Origin: Metopolophium dirhodum
Taxonomy: Eukaryota > Arthropoda > Insecta > Hemiptera > Aphididae
DNA: 64,000 bases
Assembly: GCF_019925205.1 (NCBI RefSeq)
Contig: NC_083560.1
Location: forward strand, 20,169,145-20,233,144
Direction: 5' to 3'
Shown: in pieces, positions 34,997-48,556 of the stretch
Position numbering within the stretch: position 1 is the first letter of the stretch
Layout: every line of letters starts with the position of its first letter
Made by a program: the position numbers and the translations under genes
The notes under the pieces: model-generated
What the model was told of the DNA's origin: nothing
Databases searched by the model: none
Seen by the model: only the letters and a program-made list of their open reading frames with translations

Positions 34997-37900
34997 AACA
35001 AGCACCTATTTGGTATTACGTGGTGTGTGATTAGGTATCCGAGATATCATATATTAATAATGAATATTATTTATACACCCTGCCCCATCAATTCTACTTT
35101 GTACTTTATTATTTGTATATAAATTCGAGATCGAGAATATTCAAAGGACTATATTTTTATGATAATTATACCAAAACAAAGACAATAATAATTAATGCGC
35201 CTGACAGTTGTCGGGTAGTTTGTAGGTAACCAGACTTTCATTCAATTTAGACGAGTTATGGCATTACCACTGACCTGTAGTAAACATTACTTTCAATCTT
35301 AAAAACTCAAAATGCAATACAAGTTACAACAACGATAATATTTATTCAGTAGGTAATGCTTTTTTGAAGTGAGCTCCGTTTCCGCGGGACCCTGTTCAGA
35401 TGCACTGGTTGCACTGCCTTTGCGCCGGCCTAATTCGTATATTATAATTAATAATATTAGGTATAGACGTATAGTTATCATAAAACTTTATTTCACATAA
35501 TGTTTCTATCTGTTTTTAATTTATATCAATCAATACCTACCGTGAACAACGTGAATAGCTTCATTGAGTAAATAACACAGTCACTCATACTAATAATCAT
35601 TTACTAGGCACACATTTACACGACCCGCATGCACACACACATAGGTAATTGCCTATATTGAACTCCTTTAAAACGGTCGGGACATGGAATCCCCTTAAGA
35701 GTTGATTATTGTTTCAAAAACCAATTTTTTTTTGTGTATTTCAAATTTCAATAACTTTTTTTGTAGTTCCAATATCGAAAAACATAAAAACGATATTTTA
35801 CTGCTAAATTTCTTATTTTTATGCGATGAAAATGTCGTTTCTTTGTTAATACTGTAGCCTATAGACCGACAAACTATTGGACATTGCTTCCCACACCACC
35901 CTGCCGTTAGTTTATCCAGACAATAACGGATCAACCGAATCGTTTTTTTAATTACAACAAAACAACAAAATCGCTACATGAGAAATCGAGTGAAAATCCA
36001 ATAATGTAAAAATATGAACTTTAAACGCTCATTCAAATTGAATTGAATTTGCTTGTAGATATTTTTTTTGTGATAAAGGTAGACAAATTTATGAGAAATC
36101 TTGTATTAAATTTCAAATCTTGGATTTAAAAAGAAACATTTATATACATTTTCAACACAAAATAATTTGTTAATTTTCGTGATTTTTACGTATTTTGTCA
36201 ATATTTGAACGTTAAAAGATTATAAAAAAAATGTGACTATAAATTCAAAATTATATATTTTTAATCTGTCTTTGAAACAATATATTTGGAGCCTACTCTT
36301 AAATATTCAAGCTTTTTTACTCAACAAATAAAGTTTAATTGACATTCATAGAAAAAAAACTAGGTAATAAAATTGGAAACTAATAATGTCCCTAAACAGT
36401 TCAAAACAAATCAAAATTTTGAATATTTTATCGAGTATAGAAAATGCTAATATAAACAACCAGTGAAAATTTCATGAATATATGTTAATTTGTTTTAAAG
36501 TAACAACAAAAACGAAATCGATTTTCTCAAAAACAGATTTTTCGTAAAAATTCCCGTTTTTCCGTAATTTTTATTTTGTTTTTCACGGCGCTTATGAAAA
36601 CTATTGAGAATTTTAAATTTTGACATTCCCCAATGCACAAACAATATTCACTTTCCCATCAAACAAGATACTGAAGTTGAAAATCCAATCATTATTTCGA
36701 CTACTTATCTTTTACAAACCCAAAAATAAAAAAAAACACACATCATTGTAAAATCAATACATTCATCGTTCTTTTTATTGTAAACTAATTAGTGAATAAT
36801 TGTTTTGAAAATGTTTAAGTATACCTAGTTCAAAATAAAATTCGAGTGAGAGTTTCTCAATTATTAAAATATTTACGGAAATTAATTTAAATTTACAATA
36901 TAATAGGTAGGTATATAAAATCACAGAACCTAAATAACAGAACCCTTCCTTAATAATGCAAAATAATTCACATAAGTACGGTACGAGTCGGCTCGAATAT
37001 CGTCGTTGGAGGGGGGGGGGGGGGGGAGCTATTATAATTTTCCGAAAATTGTCGATATTATAATATATTTGTTTTTGTAATTTTGTTTGTAACACTATAC
37101 AAGGTTTTAGAAATACAGGCTTGGGAGGGGCTACGGTCCCTAAGGTGCCCTTGGAACCGCCCCTGTGTAAAATTGATGTGTCAATATTAGTACTTGAATT
37201 TAAATTCAAAAACTACTTAACTGATTTTGTGAAAATTTAAAATGTATACATCTTTTTTCAAATACAAATCTTTGGCCAACTTCGGGCGGGACAGCTAGAC
37301 CAGAGCTATATAGTATATTAAGCATTTGGAAATATTAAGATCTTTAACTGCTCTTTACATGTGAATATTAATTATAAATTTATTTCAGAATTTGGTGCGA
37401 ACTTACCAAAAACACAACTATACTCTGAAATACTCTGAAACCTTTTTGATGGACTTGCCATTACTTAACATTGACTCGAATGCATGCTTATACACAATAG
37501 TTGTCCCGTGGAAAAGGACACCGAACAGAATTGGCTGTTCAATTTATACGTACTCAAAGAATATGGTAAGACTTATTACATAGTCAAGTTCATGTTCTGG
37601 GACACCATTAACTACCAAGAGTGCTGCTTTACATTCGACATCAAGATCGTTTAACGGAAATGGAAAATACTCGCAACTACCTACCTAAATATATTCATTG
37701 GCACCCATACTAACATATTATTATGTAATATTTTAATACAGCATTATTAACGTTACTTAGCTCAACTTTGTGCCTCTCTACTGTTATAGGAAAAACCATA
37801 TTTTAAAATGTACATCATAGTTAAATTTTTATTGTAAAATTACTTAAAATATAATCATTTGTATATTATTTCGCGTGAAGTATACAAAAATTAGAAATTG

Positions 37901-38562
37901 TTATCTATAGCAGGTATTAGAGGACATGCAACAGATTCATACAAAATACAATTCCGTTTGTTTACTCAACATAATTCTACTCATTAATCGATAGTACTTA
38001 CTCTTGATCGTATAAACTGTCGTATTGCACTATAACAAAAATAATCAATTAAAATTTTGATTTTGAAATCTAAACACCTTTTTTTTATGCAAATATTTAT
38101 TTTTGAGCCAACGGTTCTAGCGTATAATGATCCCTTTTATTAAAATTATTAGGCATATAATTATATTTTAATTTGCTCATGCAATACACTAGATATGTAA
38201 GTGTTGTAAATTTACCAGGACAATTTGTAAAACGAATTTACCGTAAATTTTACCAATTTTTAATGTTAAGTCCTTCCAATTAAATTCAATCAAAAACTTT
38301 TTTTTTGAATTGCAAAGAGATTTCTTTTTATCAACTGACAACAAATATCAATGCAATAATTATTATACTTATCATATTTTCCATATTTTTCGCGACACTG
38401 TATATAAGTACTTAATAGTAAAAAGTAAATAAATATAAATGTTTTGACTTTTGAACATAAAAAATAAAATAAATTCCGTGATCATTTTTGTAAATTAATT
38501 TTAATTATTTATTAATTGTATTATGAATAATTAAATATTCATAATATGTACTGATACAGAAC
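34755..38562 (+). repeat. macrosatellite unit 6 (3808 bp, long form)
   Basis: Retains the 241-bp segment with an expanded G run (about 37012-37026). It has a 10-bp duplication, ATACTCTGAA, inside the ML exon fragment. It shares the GAATGCATGC variant with the inverted arm of unit 1. Confidence 0.9.
37389..37654 (+). pseudogene. ML-domain (NPC2-like) exon fragment, unit 6, extra 10-bp duplication
   Basis: MDLPLL form, like unit 1. A tandem duplication of ATACTCTGAA near 37421-37440 adds a second frameshift on top of the shared one. Confidence 0.65.
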
Positions 38563-38771
38563 TATAGATCCATTTTTATTTATTTATTAGAAAGAACTAA
38601 ATTTGTCAACAATACCACAATAGTAATAAATAATAACAATTGTATTTATTAATAAAAAAGACGCCTCTAAGAAATTTTATTATTTAGCCCGAGATTCTAT
38701 TTTACCATTATTACCACTTTATTGGTAAATTTACCAATATTTTTTTTTTACGTAAATTCTTCATCTCTACA

Positions 38772-38806
<35 letters not shown>

Positions 38807-40836
38807 AACAAGCACCTATTTGGTATTACGTGGTGTGTGATTAGGTATCCGAGATATCATATATTAATAATGAATATTATTTATACACCCTGCCCCATCA
38901 ATTCTACTTTGTACTTTATTATTTGTATATAAATTCGAGATCGAGAATATTCAAAGGACTATATTTTTATGATAATTATACCAAAACAAAGACAATAATA
39001 ATTAATGCGCCTGACAGTTGTCGGGTAGTTTGTAGGTAACCAGACTTTCATTCAATTTAGACGAGTTATGGCATTACCACTGACCTGTAGTAAACATTAC
39101 TTTCAATCTTAAAAACTCAAAATGCAATACAAGTTACAACAACGATAATATTTATTCAGTAGGTAATGCTTTTTTGAAGTGAGCTCCGTTTCCGCGGGAC
39201 CCTGTTCAGATGCACTGGTTGCACTGCCTTTACGCCGGCCTAATTCGTATATTATAATTAATAATATTAGGTATAGACGTATAGTTATCATAATACTTTA
39301 TTTCACATAATGTTTCTATCTGTTTTTAATTTATATCAATCAATACCTACCGTGAACAACGTGAATAGCTTCCTTGAGTAAATAACACAGTCACTCATAC
39401 TAATAATCATTTACTAGGCACACATTTACACGACCCACATGCACACACACATAGGTAATTGCCTATATTGAACTCCTTTAAAACGGTCGGGACATGGAAT
39501 CCCCTTAAGAGTTGATTATTGTTTCAAAAACCAATTTTTTTTTGTGTATTTCAAATTTCAATAACTTTTTTTGTAGTTCCAATATCGAAAAACATAAAAA
39601 CGATATTTTACTGCTAAATTTCTTATTTTTATGCGATGAAAATGTCGTTTCTTTGTTAATACTGTAGCCTATAGACCGACAAACTATTGGACATTGCTTC
39701 CCACACCACCCTGCCGTTAGTTTATTCAGACAATAACGGATCAACCGAATCGTTTTTTTAATTACAACAAAACAACAAAATCGCTACATGAGAAATCGAG
39801 TGAAAATCCAATAATGTAAAAATATGAACTTTAAACGCTCATTCAAATTGAATTGAATTTGCTTGTAGATATTTTTTTTGTGATAAAGGTAGACAAATTT
39901 ATGAGAAATCTTGTATTAAATTTCAAATCTTGGATTTAAAAAGAAACATTTATATACATTTTCAACACAAAATAATTTGTTAATTTTCGTGATTTTTACG
40001 TATTTTGTCAATATTTGAACGTTAAAAGATTATAAAAAAAATGTGACTATAAATTCAAAATTATATATTTTTAATCTGTCTTTGAAACAATATATTTGGA
40101 GCCTACTCTTAAATATTCAAGCTTTTTTACTCAACAAATAAAGTTTAATTGACATTCATAGAAAAAAAAACTAGGTAAGAAAATTGGAAACTAATAATGT
40201 CCCTAAACAGTTCAAAACAAATCAAAATTTTGAATATTTTATCGAGTATAGAAAATGCTAATATAAACAACCAGTGAAAATTTCATGAATATATGTTAAT
40301 TTGTTTTAAAGTAACAACAAAAACGAAATCGATTTTCTCAAAAACAGATTTTTCGTAAAAATTCCCGTTTTTCCGTAATTTTTATTTTGTTTTTCACGGC
40401 GCTTATGAAAACTATTGAGAATTTTAAATTTTGACATTCCCCAATGCACAAACAATATTCACTTTCCCATCAAACAAGATACTGAAGTTGAAAATCCAAT
40501 CATTATTTCGACTACTTATCTTTTACAAACCCAAAAATAAAAAAAAAACACACATCATTGTAAAATCAATACATTCATCGTTCTTTTTATTGTAAACTAA
40601 TTAGTGAATAATTGTTTTGAAAATGTTTAAGTATACCTAGTTCAAAATAAAATTCGAGTGAGAGTTTCTCAATTATTAAAATATTTACGGAAATTAATTT
40701 AAATTTACAATATAATAGGTAGGTATATAAAATCACAGAACCCTTCCTTAATAATGCAAAATAATTCACATAAGTACGGTACGAGTCGGCTCGAATATCG
40801 TCGTTGGAGGGGGGGGGAGCTATTATAATTTTTTAT
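38563..40836 (+). repeat. macrosatellite unit 7 (truncated, about 2.27 kb)
   Basis: Follows the long form through the poly-G run and stops at about 40836, before the Helitron-like end and the ML exon. It holds the most private substitutions (for example near 39233, 39294, 39373 and 39437), as expected for an array edge. The sequence beyond is a diverged relative of unit-internal DNA. Confidence 0.85.
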
Positions 40837-41680
40837 AACATTTATATGATTTTTACGTATTTTGTCAATATTTGAATGTTAAAAGATTATAAAAAAATGT
40901 GACAATAAATTCAAAATTTTTTTTGTGTATTTGAAATTTCAATAACTTTTTTTGTAGTTCTCATATCAAAAAAAATAAATATGATATTTCATTAATAAAG
41001 TTCTCATTTCTGTATGTTGAAAATGTAGTTCCTTTGTTTTTACTGTAACCCATGTACTATGTACTAATGGACACCGCTTCCGATACAACTTTGCTATCGG
41101 TTGATCCAGATGACATAACTGAGAGAAAACATAACATATGAAGGAGAAAAGAAAGTGGGTAAGTGGATGTCACTCTGATGTACAGTAGGTTACAAGTGGG
41201 TCACTATAATGGATGGTGTTTCTAGATTCACTTTCCCATCAAACAAGATACTGAAGTGGAAAATCGAATCATTATTTCGACTACTAATAGTGTACACAGA
41301 CACAAAAATAAAAAAAAATAATAAAAAAAACACACATCATTGTAAGATCAATACAGTCATCACTCCACTCAGAATCTAAAAACTAATAAAATTGTAAACT
41401 AAAAATGTCCCTAAACAGTTCAAAACAAATCAAAATATTTTGAAAATTTTATCGTGTATAGAAAATGCAAATATAAACAACCAGTGAAAATGTTATGTAT
41501 TTTAAATTTTGACCTCCCAAAAGTACCAACAATATTCATTTTTCCATCGAACAAGATATACTGATGTTGAAAATCGAAGCATTATTTCGATTACTTATCG
41601 TGTACACAGACACAAATATAAAAAAAAACCTCACATCATTGTAAAATCAATACATGCATAGTTCCACCCAGAATCTAAAA
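40837..41680. repeat. diverged array-flank repeats with two family A 3' ends
   Basis: 40850-41110 is a diverged relative of unit-internal sequence in altered order. 41150-41222 is a family A 5' block (GTGGGTAAGTGGATGTCAC). Two diverged copies of the family A 3' end then follow, ending CAGAATCTAAAA at about 41376 and CAGAATCTAAAA at about 41672. No coding signal was recognised. Confidence 0.6.
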
Positions 41681-41946
41681 TAATAGACTAAGTAAAAAAA
41701 TATAAGTTATATGTAGGTATGTAAGTTACATGTTATTATAATTTTATCTATGGTTCGGTAAAAATTTTAACGACACTGTTTTAACATAATCAAAACGTGT
41801 TATTCGTTCACGTCGTATTTAATCATTTGTTTTCTTAAAAGTTCTTGTTTTTCACATATTTCACGTTTTATTTTCTTACTTTGACTACTGCTGCGAATTT
41901 TTATGTAAGTATCTTTTTGTACGTTTTTAAGTACAGCAATAAATTT

Positions 41947-42460
41947 TTAGATAAATATTTGGATGAGCAGAATAAAACATACCGTTAAATTTTGAATGGA
42001 AAGCTTCACAGCTATTGTTGTTAACGAATTATATAAATCTAATATATTATTTGACAGCTTGGGAATTACAGATGCTCGGGCGTGATGCATATTTTTGCGA
42101 ATTAAAGTTAAAACATAACTGGTCAATGTCGATACGTCATTTTTTGACAATTCCCTATGAATTAATTTATTGCTTAATTGTTGTCTGTTTAATATTTCTA
42201 CAGAATCATTTTTATGGTTATGTTCACGTTCCAATATTTTATTTTTATCGTTAGCATATGACTTACATTTATTTGAAAACAATCATATGAAATAAAGTTC
42301 ATTGAAATGGTTTTTACCATAGCGTCTTTTTACGCTTTTAGGATAGGTGTGACCTTTTCCCTTAATGTATTAATTTTTGCAACGATTCATAGAATACATT
42401 ATTTTTTTTTTAAAGTACCTTTGGTCGACAATAACGAGCCACGCGTAGATTATATTCACA
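41947..42460 (-). pseudogene. second FLYWCH/MULE-type remnant
   Basis: A 111-codon open stretch (42282 down to 41947) contains CKSYANDKNK, EREHNHKND and LIRKNMHHARASVIPKL. That is the same layout as the 126-780 remnant: Cys, HxH, then a basic linker with an R.....AR..L/VIPKL segment. Upstream on the same strand, WLVIVDQRYFKKK (about 42440-42400) resembles the start of a FLYWCH finger but lies in a broken frame. The catalytic part is absent, so this is a short decayed piece. Confidence 0.45.
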
Positions 42461-42560
42461 TACGAACGATTATCGTTAAAAAATGTTAACATAAAAAATG
42501 TTGATATAGGTACTTTTAAAGTATACATTGCAGTCTTGTAAAGTATTTGAGTAAAAGTAT
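42455..42560. repeat. direct repeat A1 (second copy at about 43925-44040)
   Basis: CATACGAACGATTATCGTTAA through CAGTCTTGTAAAGTATTTGA recurs at 43928-44040 with small indels. It includes the left end of the hAT-like MITE plus its upstream flank. Confidence 0.6.
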
Positions 42561-43061
42561 TCAAATACTTTTTGAGTACTCGAATACGTATTTTAGGTAG
42601 ATATAGATACTTTTGAAAAAAGTACTAGGACAAAGCGTATTTCATTTAATACTTACCGAAAGTTTCTGTATATTTAATATCAAAAATACTAATTTTTAAA
42701 TATTTTTCCTTTTTAGTCTATGCATTTAGGTACTGATTTAATTATTTTGATCGCGTAAAACGAAATAAAAATAAAAATCAAGAATTCATGATGATATATT
42801 TTTGATTTATTCTTAATTGAAAATCAAAATAGTTGTGTATAAAAACAGATTGGTATTTTATATTTACACCAAATTATACGATATAAAATGTTCTACACAG
42901 TTTTGAGTAAAAATAAGTTCAGTTGATTTTTAAGGTGAAAAAAAATAATGAGTACCTTTTTTTATAAAGTATTTGTATTAATAATAATAATAACCTATAT
43001 AATTTAATATCCATATAATTTAATAATAAGTTACTTTTTAAAAGTAACTTTTACAAGACTG
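42531..43061. mobile_element. hAT-like MITE, 531 bp, TIR CAGTCTTGTAAA
   Basis: The left end CAGTCTTGTAAAGTATTTG pairs with the right end, whose reverse complement is CAGTCTTGTAAAAGTTAC. Next to the left end are AGTATTCAAATACTTTTTG-type palindromic runs. The outer 8-mers (ATACATTG and TACACAGT) do not match, so the target duplication is decayed or one end is displaced. Confidence 0.55.
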
Positions 43062-43265
43062 TACACAGTGGCCGATGTTGTAAGTTAAAAATCAAAATAT
43101 TTTTATACAAAAACGGACCCTATCCGATGAAGAAAAAAATCAAAATCAAATTTATGCCAAAATATTGGGTAGTAATTAATATATTAATAATAATAATATT
43201 ATAAAGTTTGTAGGTGGGTTTACATAATATAACGATACAGATACCAAGGCGACTACACTTTCAAG

Positions 43266-43856
43266 CAGTGTTTGGAAAGAACGTCGTTCATGCGTTCACG
43301 TTCATATATAGTGAACGATACGTAAACAATACGTGAACGTGAACGTTATATTTTTAATGAATTTGATCGATTTTTAAGACGTTCAATTTATTTACTATTT
43401 AATAAATATTATATGTACAAAATTAATATAATTAATTATAATATTATAATAATAATATTTTCATTTTTCCCAATAAAATTCATATAATATTACTTTGATT
43501 GCAAAATATATAAATTAAATACGTGAAATTCCAGTGTCCCCGGGTAGACATACAACAACAGTAATATTATGATTTCCACGATAAGTACCCTAGTATTCGC
43601 TTAATTTTATCACTAGGAAATACTTATCAAAATTGTAACTTAAATAACGTGTGAGATATTAAAAATGAATTCAGATACTTTATAAATTGTATTTTTATTT
43701 TTTGGTTGGGTCGTATATGTTTATGGGTTTTAATTTTTATATTGACTGCAGACTAAAAATTCATAAAACAAAATTAAATGAACGACCCAATCAAAGCGTT
43801 TGTTTTTTAAAAGAACGTGAACGAGTTCATTTTTTTGGTGAACGTTCCGAACACTG
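43266..43856. mobile_element. hAT-type MITE, 591 bp, TSD CTTTCAAG
   Basis: Ends CAGTGTTTGGAAAGAACGT and, inverted, CAGTGTTCGGAACGTT, with identical 8-bp flanks CTTTCAAG (43258-43265 and 43857-43864). The subterminal parts are rich in GAACGTGAACG / CGTTCACGTTC repeats. No transposase is encoded. Confidence 0.85.
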
Positions 43857-43924
43857 CTTTCAAGTCAGTATAGTTGCCTATAAAACAGTTATATTGATAT
43901 AATGGTTGACAGACAATGTATGGT

Positions 43925-44040
43925 TTACATACGAATGATAAACGTTAAAAAATGTTCACCGTTAAAAATTTAGATATAGGTACCTACATAATAATATTAT
44001 GCGTAAAGTATACATCGCAGTCTTGTAAAGTATTTGAGTA
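43925..44040. repeat. direct repeat A2
   Basis: Second copy of the 42455-42560 block, containing a truncated left end of the CAGTCTTGTAAA MITE. It diverges after GAGTAAAA near 44045. Confidence 0.6.
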
Positions 44041-44045
44041 AAAAT

Positions 44046-45970
44046 TATAACATACTAACTACAGTTATATTATAATATTTATTCAATTGAGATCTCCTTA
44101 TTTATTTTAGTACAATACAAGACACCGATAGATTTATATAGCTATATTATATTATACCATATCATTTTGATTAAAACATCCGAATTGATAATTTTTCAAT
44201 CTTTGACAGTTTGACTTTAAATCAATTTTTTTCGTGTATTTCTAATTTATTCTTTAAACATTTGATTTTAGTATATTATTTTAATTTCTACTTATGATTT
44301 ATCTATATATTAAGTAATTTAAAATATATACTGAAATAAACAGGTTTATTTATTTTAAATTAATTTCTACTCAAATTATATGTATATTTGTATTATAAGT
44401 TATATAACTATGACCAAATCGAAAAGAACACAATTTATTTTTAATTTGCTTTTACTGAAACTATATGTGTAGTATTTGATTTTTAGAGTAAAAAGTGATT
44501 TGTAGTTAAAAAAAAATTTCAAAAGTTAAAATAGTTTGCAAATGTTCGATATTTTGACGCATTTTGTCAAAACTCTAACTTTAAACGCTAATTTATCGAA
44601 AACTTGTGGCTATATTATGTACATATCTTTATTAATTTTTAAACTAAAGAATCTTAAGTTATTCATTAACTAGGTATAACATGATTACCTAGTTATTATA
44701 ATTTGTATATGCGTTTATATAATTGTGACTACCTACAATATTATAAATTTAAATTATTTGTAGATTGTTTGTAGGTACGTATTTCGGTATTATCCCTGCG
44801 TGCATAAAGGTGATTTCGATATCTCAGACACTGTACTTGTAAGTCTCAAATATGACATCGCATAACTACTACTATGTAATTTTAAATGGAAAAAAAAAGT
44901 GTTTATAATTATATTCTCTGAGATGTCACAAAGTGATTTCTATGCGATTTAAATTTGAAATAACAAATAGAAATTACTATTCGACTACTATGGATGTTAT
45001 TGTATGCGGAGTCGTATCGATCTATCAACTAGATATAATGCAATTATTGTCAAATGCGATATCCCAAAGATATCTTGACATCTCGTCGTTGTGAGATAAT
45101 CATCGACAAAATATAAAAATAGAAACTATAGAAAAACCACAATCTCATTGTGTAATCATCGAGATATCATAAAATGTAATATAAATAAAAATACATCTTA
45201 TTGTAACTCCATTAAATTATTGTATTATGTATCAAGATTCCATTTCATCTTGCTTAATTAAATAATTTTATACTTACAATAATAATCATAATTCTTCAAA
45301 ATTAATTGACTTGGACTGTTTAAAAAATAAATGTTTATATACACCAACAGGTAGCAAATCCATTGCTACAGCTCTACTTCATGAATTATAAAAAAAGATA
45401 TGAGTACCTGCCTTATATCTATAATATATTAAGTAACAATAGGTACTACTTACTATTCGTATGTTAGCTCTTAAGTTATACTAAATAATAAATAATCTGA
45501 TTTCTTAATGCTAATAATAATTAATCATTTCTGTACCTAATTTAAAGTTTTAATAATACCTAAATATAAATAAAGAATTTAATTTTTTCAAAAATTGAAA
45601 TTAATACTTGTTTTATTTTATTTATGTATGATTGTATGATCTTGCATAAATTCAGTTTGATAAGTGATAACCAAATTATTATAACTACATAACAAACTAA
45701 CAAATAAAGTTGATTGGATTAATTACTTAGGTACTGCATGTTGTTTGGTAATAATTAGTACTTATAGTAGGTAGGTGGTACCTAGTTTATTGAACAATGT
45801 ATAAACTAGAAGTCTATAAATCATAAGTATACCTATACCAGTATTGTTGTTTGTAATACATTCATATTTCATTATAATACTTATAACACGTACCAAACAC
45901 CCGACTATTACCTAATACCTATCCAAGTCTAAATACACTATGTTATTTCTATTGAAGTATCTTGTTAGTG
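44046..45970. other. no gene seen; AT-rich intergenic DNA
   Basis: No coding exon or terminal-repeat pair was found. 44500-44600 has family A-like phrases (TTTGTCAAAACTCTAACTTT). 44818-45168 contains four GATATC palindromes, whose meaning is unknown. Confidence 0.4.
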
Positions 45971-45971
45971 T

Positions 45972-46160
45972 GTCCCTGTAGGGAAGGCATAGGTCATTTA
46001 AGCAGGGGTGTAGGGTTCGATCCCGACTCAGGTCGGTTGGTGTGATTTGATAAGACTTAAATATTTTTTCCTATTTTTCCGGACTCCACTTTGTGTAGTC
46101 TCAGCGAAGTCGGTGCGCTGAAATTGGGAAGTCTCGTGTTACTCTATATGATTGCTATGA
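45972..46160 (+). mobile_element. tRNA-derived SINE fragment
   Basis: An A-box-like AAGGCATAGGTC (about 45984) and a strong B-box GGGTTCGATCCC (46013-46024) are spaced about as in a tRNA-derived Pol III promoter. A GC-richer tRNA-unrelated body (CGGACTCCACTTTGTGTAG, CAGCGAAGTCGGTGCGC) follows. There is no cloverleaf and no clear A tail, so it is probably an old or 3'-truncated copy of a different SINE from that at 11534. Confidence 0.55.
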
Positions 46161-48235
46161 AAGTTACAATGTGACGAAAAATAGAACATTGTTTTGCGAC
46201 ATCGCATTCAGTAACTACACAGATAGGGATATAACGGTGCCTAAAACATCTCCGCGATACCCATAGGTACTAATATTAAACTTCACATTTCACAAAATAA
46301 CTGCTATATAACATCTTTGAGAATCTTTTTTGCACACAGGGATAATTGTTAATTATGACAATCATTGAATTTTCAATCAACAATTATTTTTTATAGGTAC
46401 CCTACTATTGTTCAGTATTTGATAATATGATGTACTAATGTACGATAATTTGGTTCGGGTAAACAGACGATGCGCAAATGATCTATATGGACGGCCATTG
46501 GAATATACACATATTATCATGTATTGTAGAATTAATTAATGCATGTGATTTTAACCTGTACCTCTCGTGTAGGAACTTACTATTCCCCGAGATTATCGTA
46601 TATCAAATGTAAAATATAATTTGAATTCAAAAACCATTCTGATCCGTCCACATACCTACCTATAGTGGCTTAATAAATTATTTATCGTTTTCGAAGCAGA
46701 AAGGAAAATTCGTATTCAGATTAAAATAATAACAATAATTATAAAATGTTAATTTAATCATCTATACAACTATACGTACCAATATCCGCGGGTGTAACGA
46801 CATGTTGGGTAGGTAATCGACATTAGTTTCAAGGTCCCAACAAAATATTCTCCTATATTGGAAAAAAATGTATGGCCGTAGAATGTAATGACGTTGAAAT
46901 ATAATAGTATGTTAGTTAAAATAATTTGATTTACTATACACGTGAGTTTTGTTCGTTCATTTATGAATATTAGTTTTCATGTTACACGTAAAACGTGTTT
47001 GTTACACACAAAATGCATTGCAATATATCAACCCACCGCTGTAAACATAATTAAAAATTGTAGATGTCAAGAAATAATACGACTCTCAAATTCGGTTTTA
47101 AATAATAAAGTACCTATATCATAATTCATAAGGATCCACCTAAATCGAAAATGACATTGTGACATTATGAAGGACTTACCTATTAAAACCGGTTATGCAG
47201 TTTATCATAACTTATTCATTATTCTAATAGTAATAATAATTATGAACAGTTGTAATACATAACCAGTACATAATATATATTTAAAGCCTTGTACTATGTA
47301 CATTTTAAGATACAGCTCAAATCGTACGAAATAATTTCGATAATTTTTTTGTAAAGACACCTAAAGTATAATTTTATTGTATTAAATAATGGCCTATTAT
47401 AATGGTACCTACATAAATTACCAAGGTTACTAAGGTGTCAGGTGAACCTTCTTCAAATATGAGTTTCATTGTACAGTAATTATTAGTAAAATGAGATCAA
47501 CATATTGTTCTAAAAATCTTTAAAATAATCATGCATATATTATATTATATTTATACCAAAATTCAATAAAAATATATGCTGTTTTTTTATATATGTGATA
47601 TATACACCTAACTATATATTTTAAGTTCAAATTTGGACAAAATGAGATATTTAAACGATAAGAATAACAATTTTGGTTATTTATTGTTTTAATTAAAAAT
47701 TATTATTAGTAGGTCGATACTTAAAATATTTAACGTATAATTTTATAATTTATACACAGAATTACCTTTTCAAATGCCTCGTTTTTGCATCGCAATTAAC
47801 TACTTTAAGAGGAACATCATATCATAAACTATACATGGTAAGCTTACAAACCATCTTCGATCTGAACCATATTATTTCGTATACAATGATTTTATAACAC
47901 ACATGGTACATAATGTACCTACTGAAGAGTAGTAAGTACACATTTTTTTTATATAAACTTAGATTAATGATTTTAAAAAAAATAGTTAACATAACTATCT
48001 TTTACATTTTATATCATGAATCAATTCATACCGTTGAAGTCGATATTAATTAAAAACCTAATAACAATAATCTACAAACTAACCTATACCTACTATAATT
48101 ACATAAAGATATTATATTATTATGATACCTAATATTCGATTTTTATGGAAAAAATTAATTCAACTTATCGTATAGTTTATTGTAAAATAAATTACTACGT
48201 ATAACCGCCGCTCTTCTAATGATATTAATAAAAAT
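46161..48235. other. no gene seen; AT-rich intergenic DNA
   Basis: Short open frames here lack domains and splice support. Near 47630-47690 the phrase GTTCAAATTTGGACAAAAT matches the flank of the foldback near 12401-12420, so some of this is old repeat. Confidence 0.4.
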
Positions 48236-48556
48236 ATGGGTAAGTGGATGTCGCTCTGCTGTACAGTAGATGACAAGCGGGTTTCTAATATGGATGGTGT
48301 TAAATTTGAATTCAATGATATAATATTATTGTATAAGAAAAACGATTCTGAGCGAAAACGGTCAGTCAGCATATGATATTACCAAGTATATTTGATGATA
48401 TTATTGTGAATAAAGTAATTTATATATGACCTATTTGGAACCTTGTTTTAAATTTTCAATCCTTAGCCATAAAAGTTAAACATTTTATAGATTTTTAACT
48501 ACAAAATAAATAATAAATTATAAATTTGATAAATGTTGTCAAAATTTGAACTATAA
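48236..48556 (+). repeat. family A 5'-end fragment
   Basis: Starts ATGGGTAAGTGGATGTCGC, continues through GATTCTGAGCGAAAACGG, and ends in a TTTTCAATCCTTAGCC-type segment before the segmental duplication begins. The short open frame it carries on the - strand only translates the repeat. Confidence 0.7.

Noticed and set aside
15391..40836. The array as a pure assembly artefact
   Set aside because: Units differ in length class, CA tract, G run and point changes in a structured way, which argues for real copies; copy number could still be wrong.
46000..46040. tRNA gene at the strong B-box
   Set aside because: No cloverleaf can be drawn and no acceptor stem closes; it fits a SINE head better.
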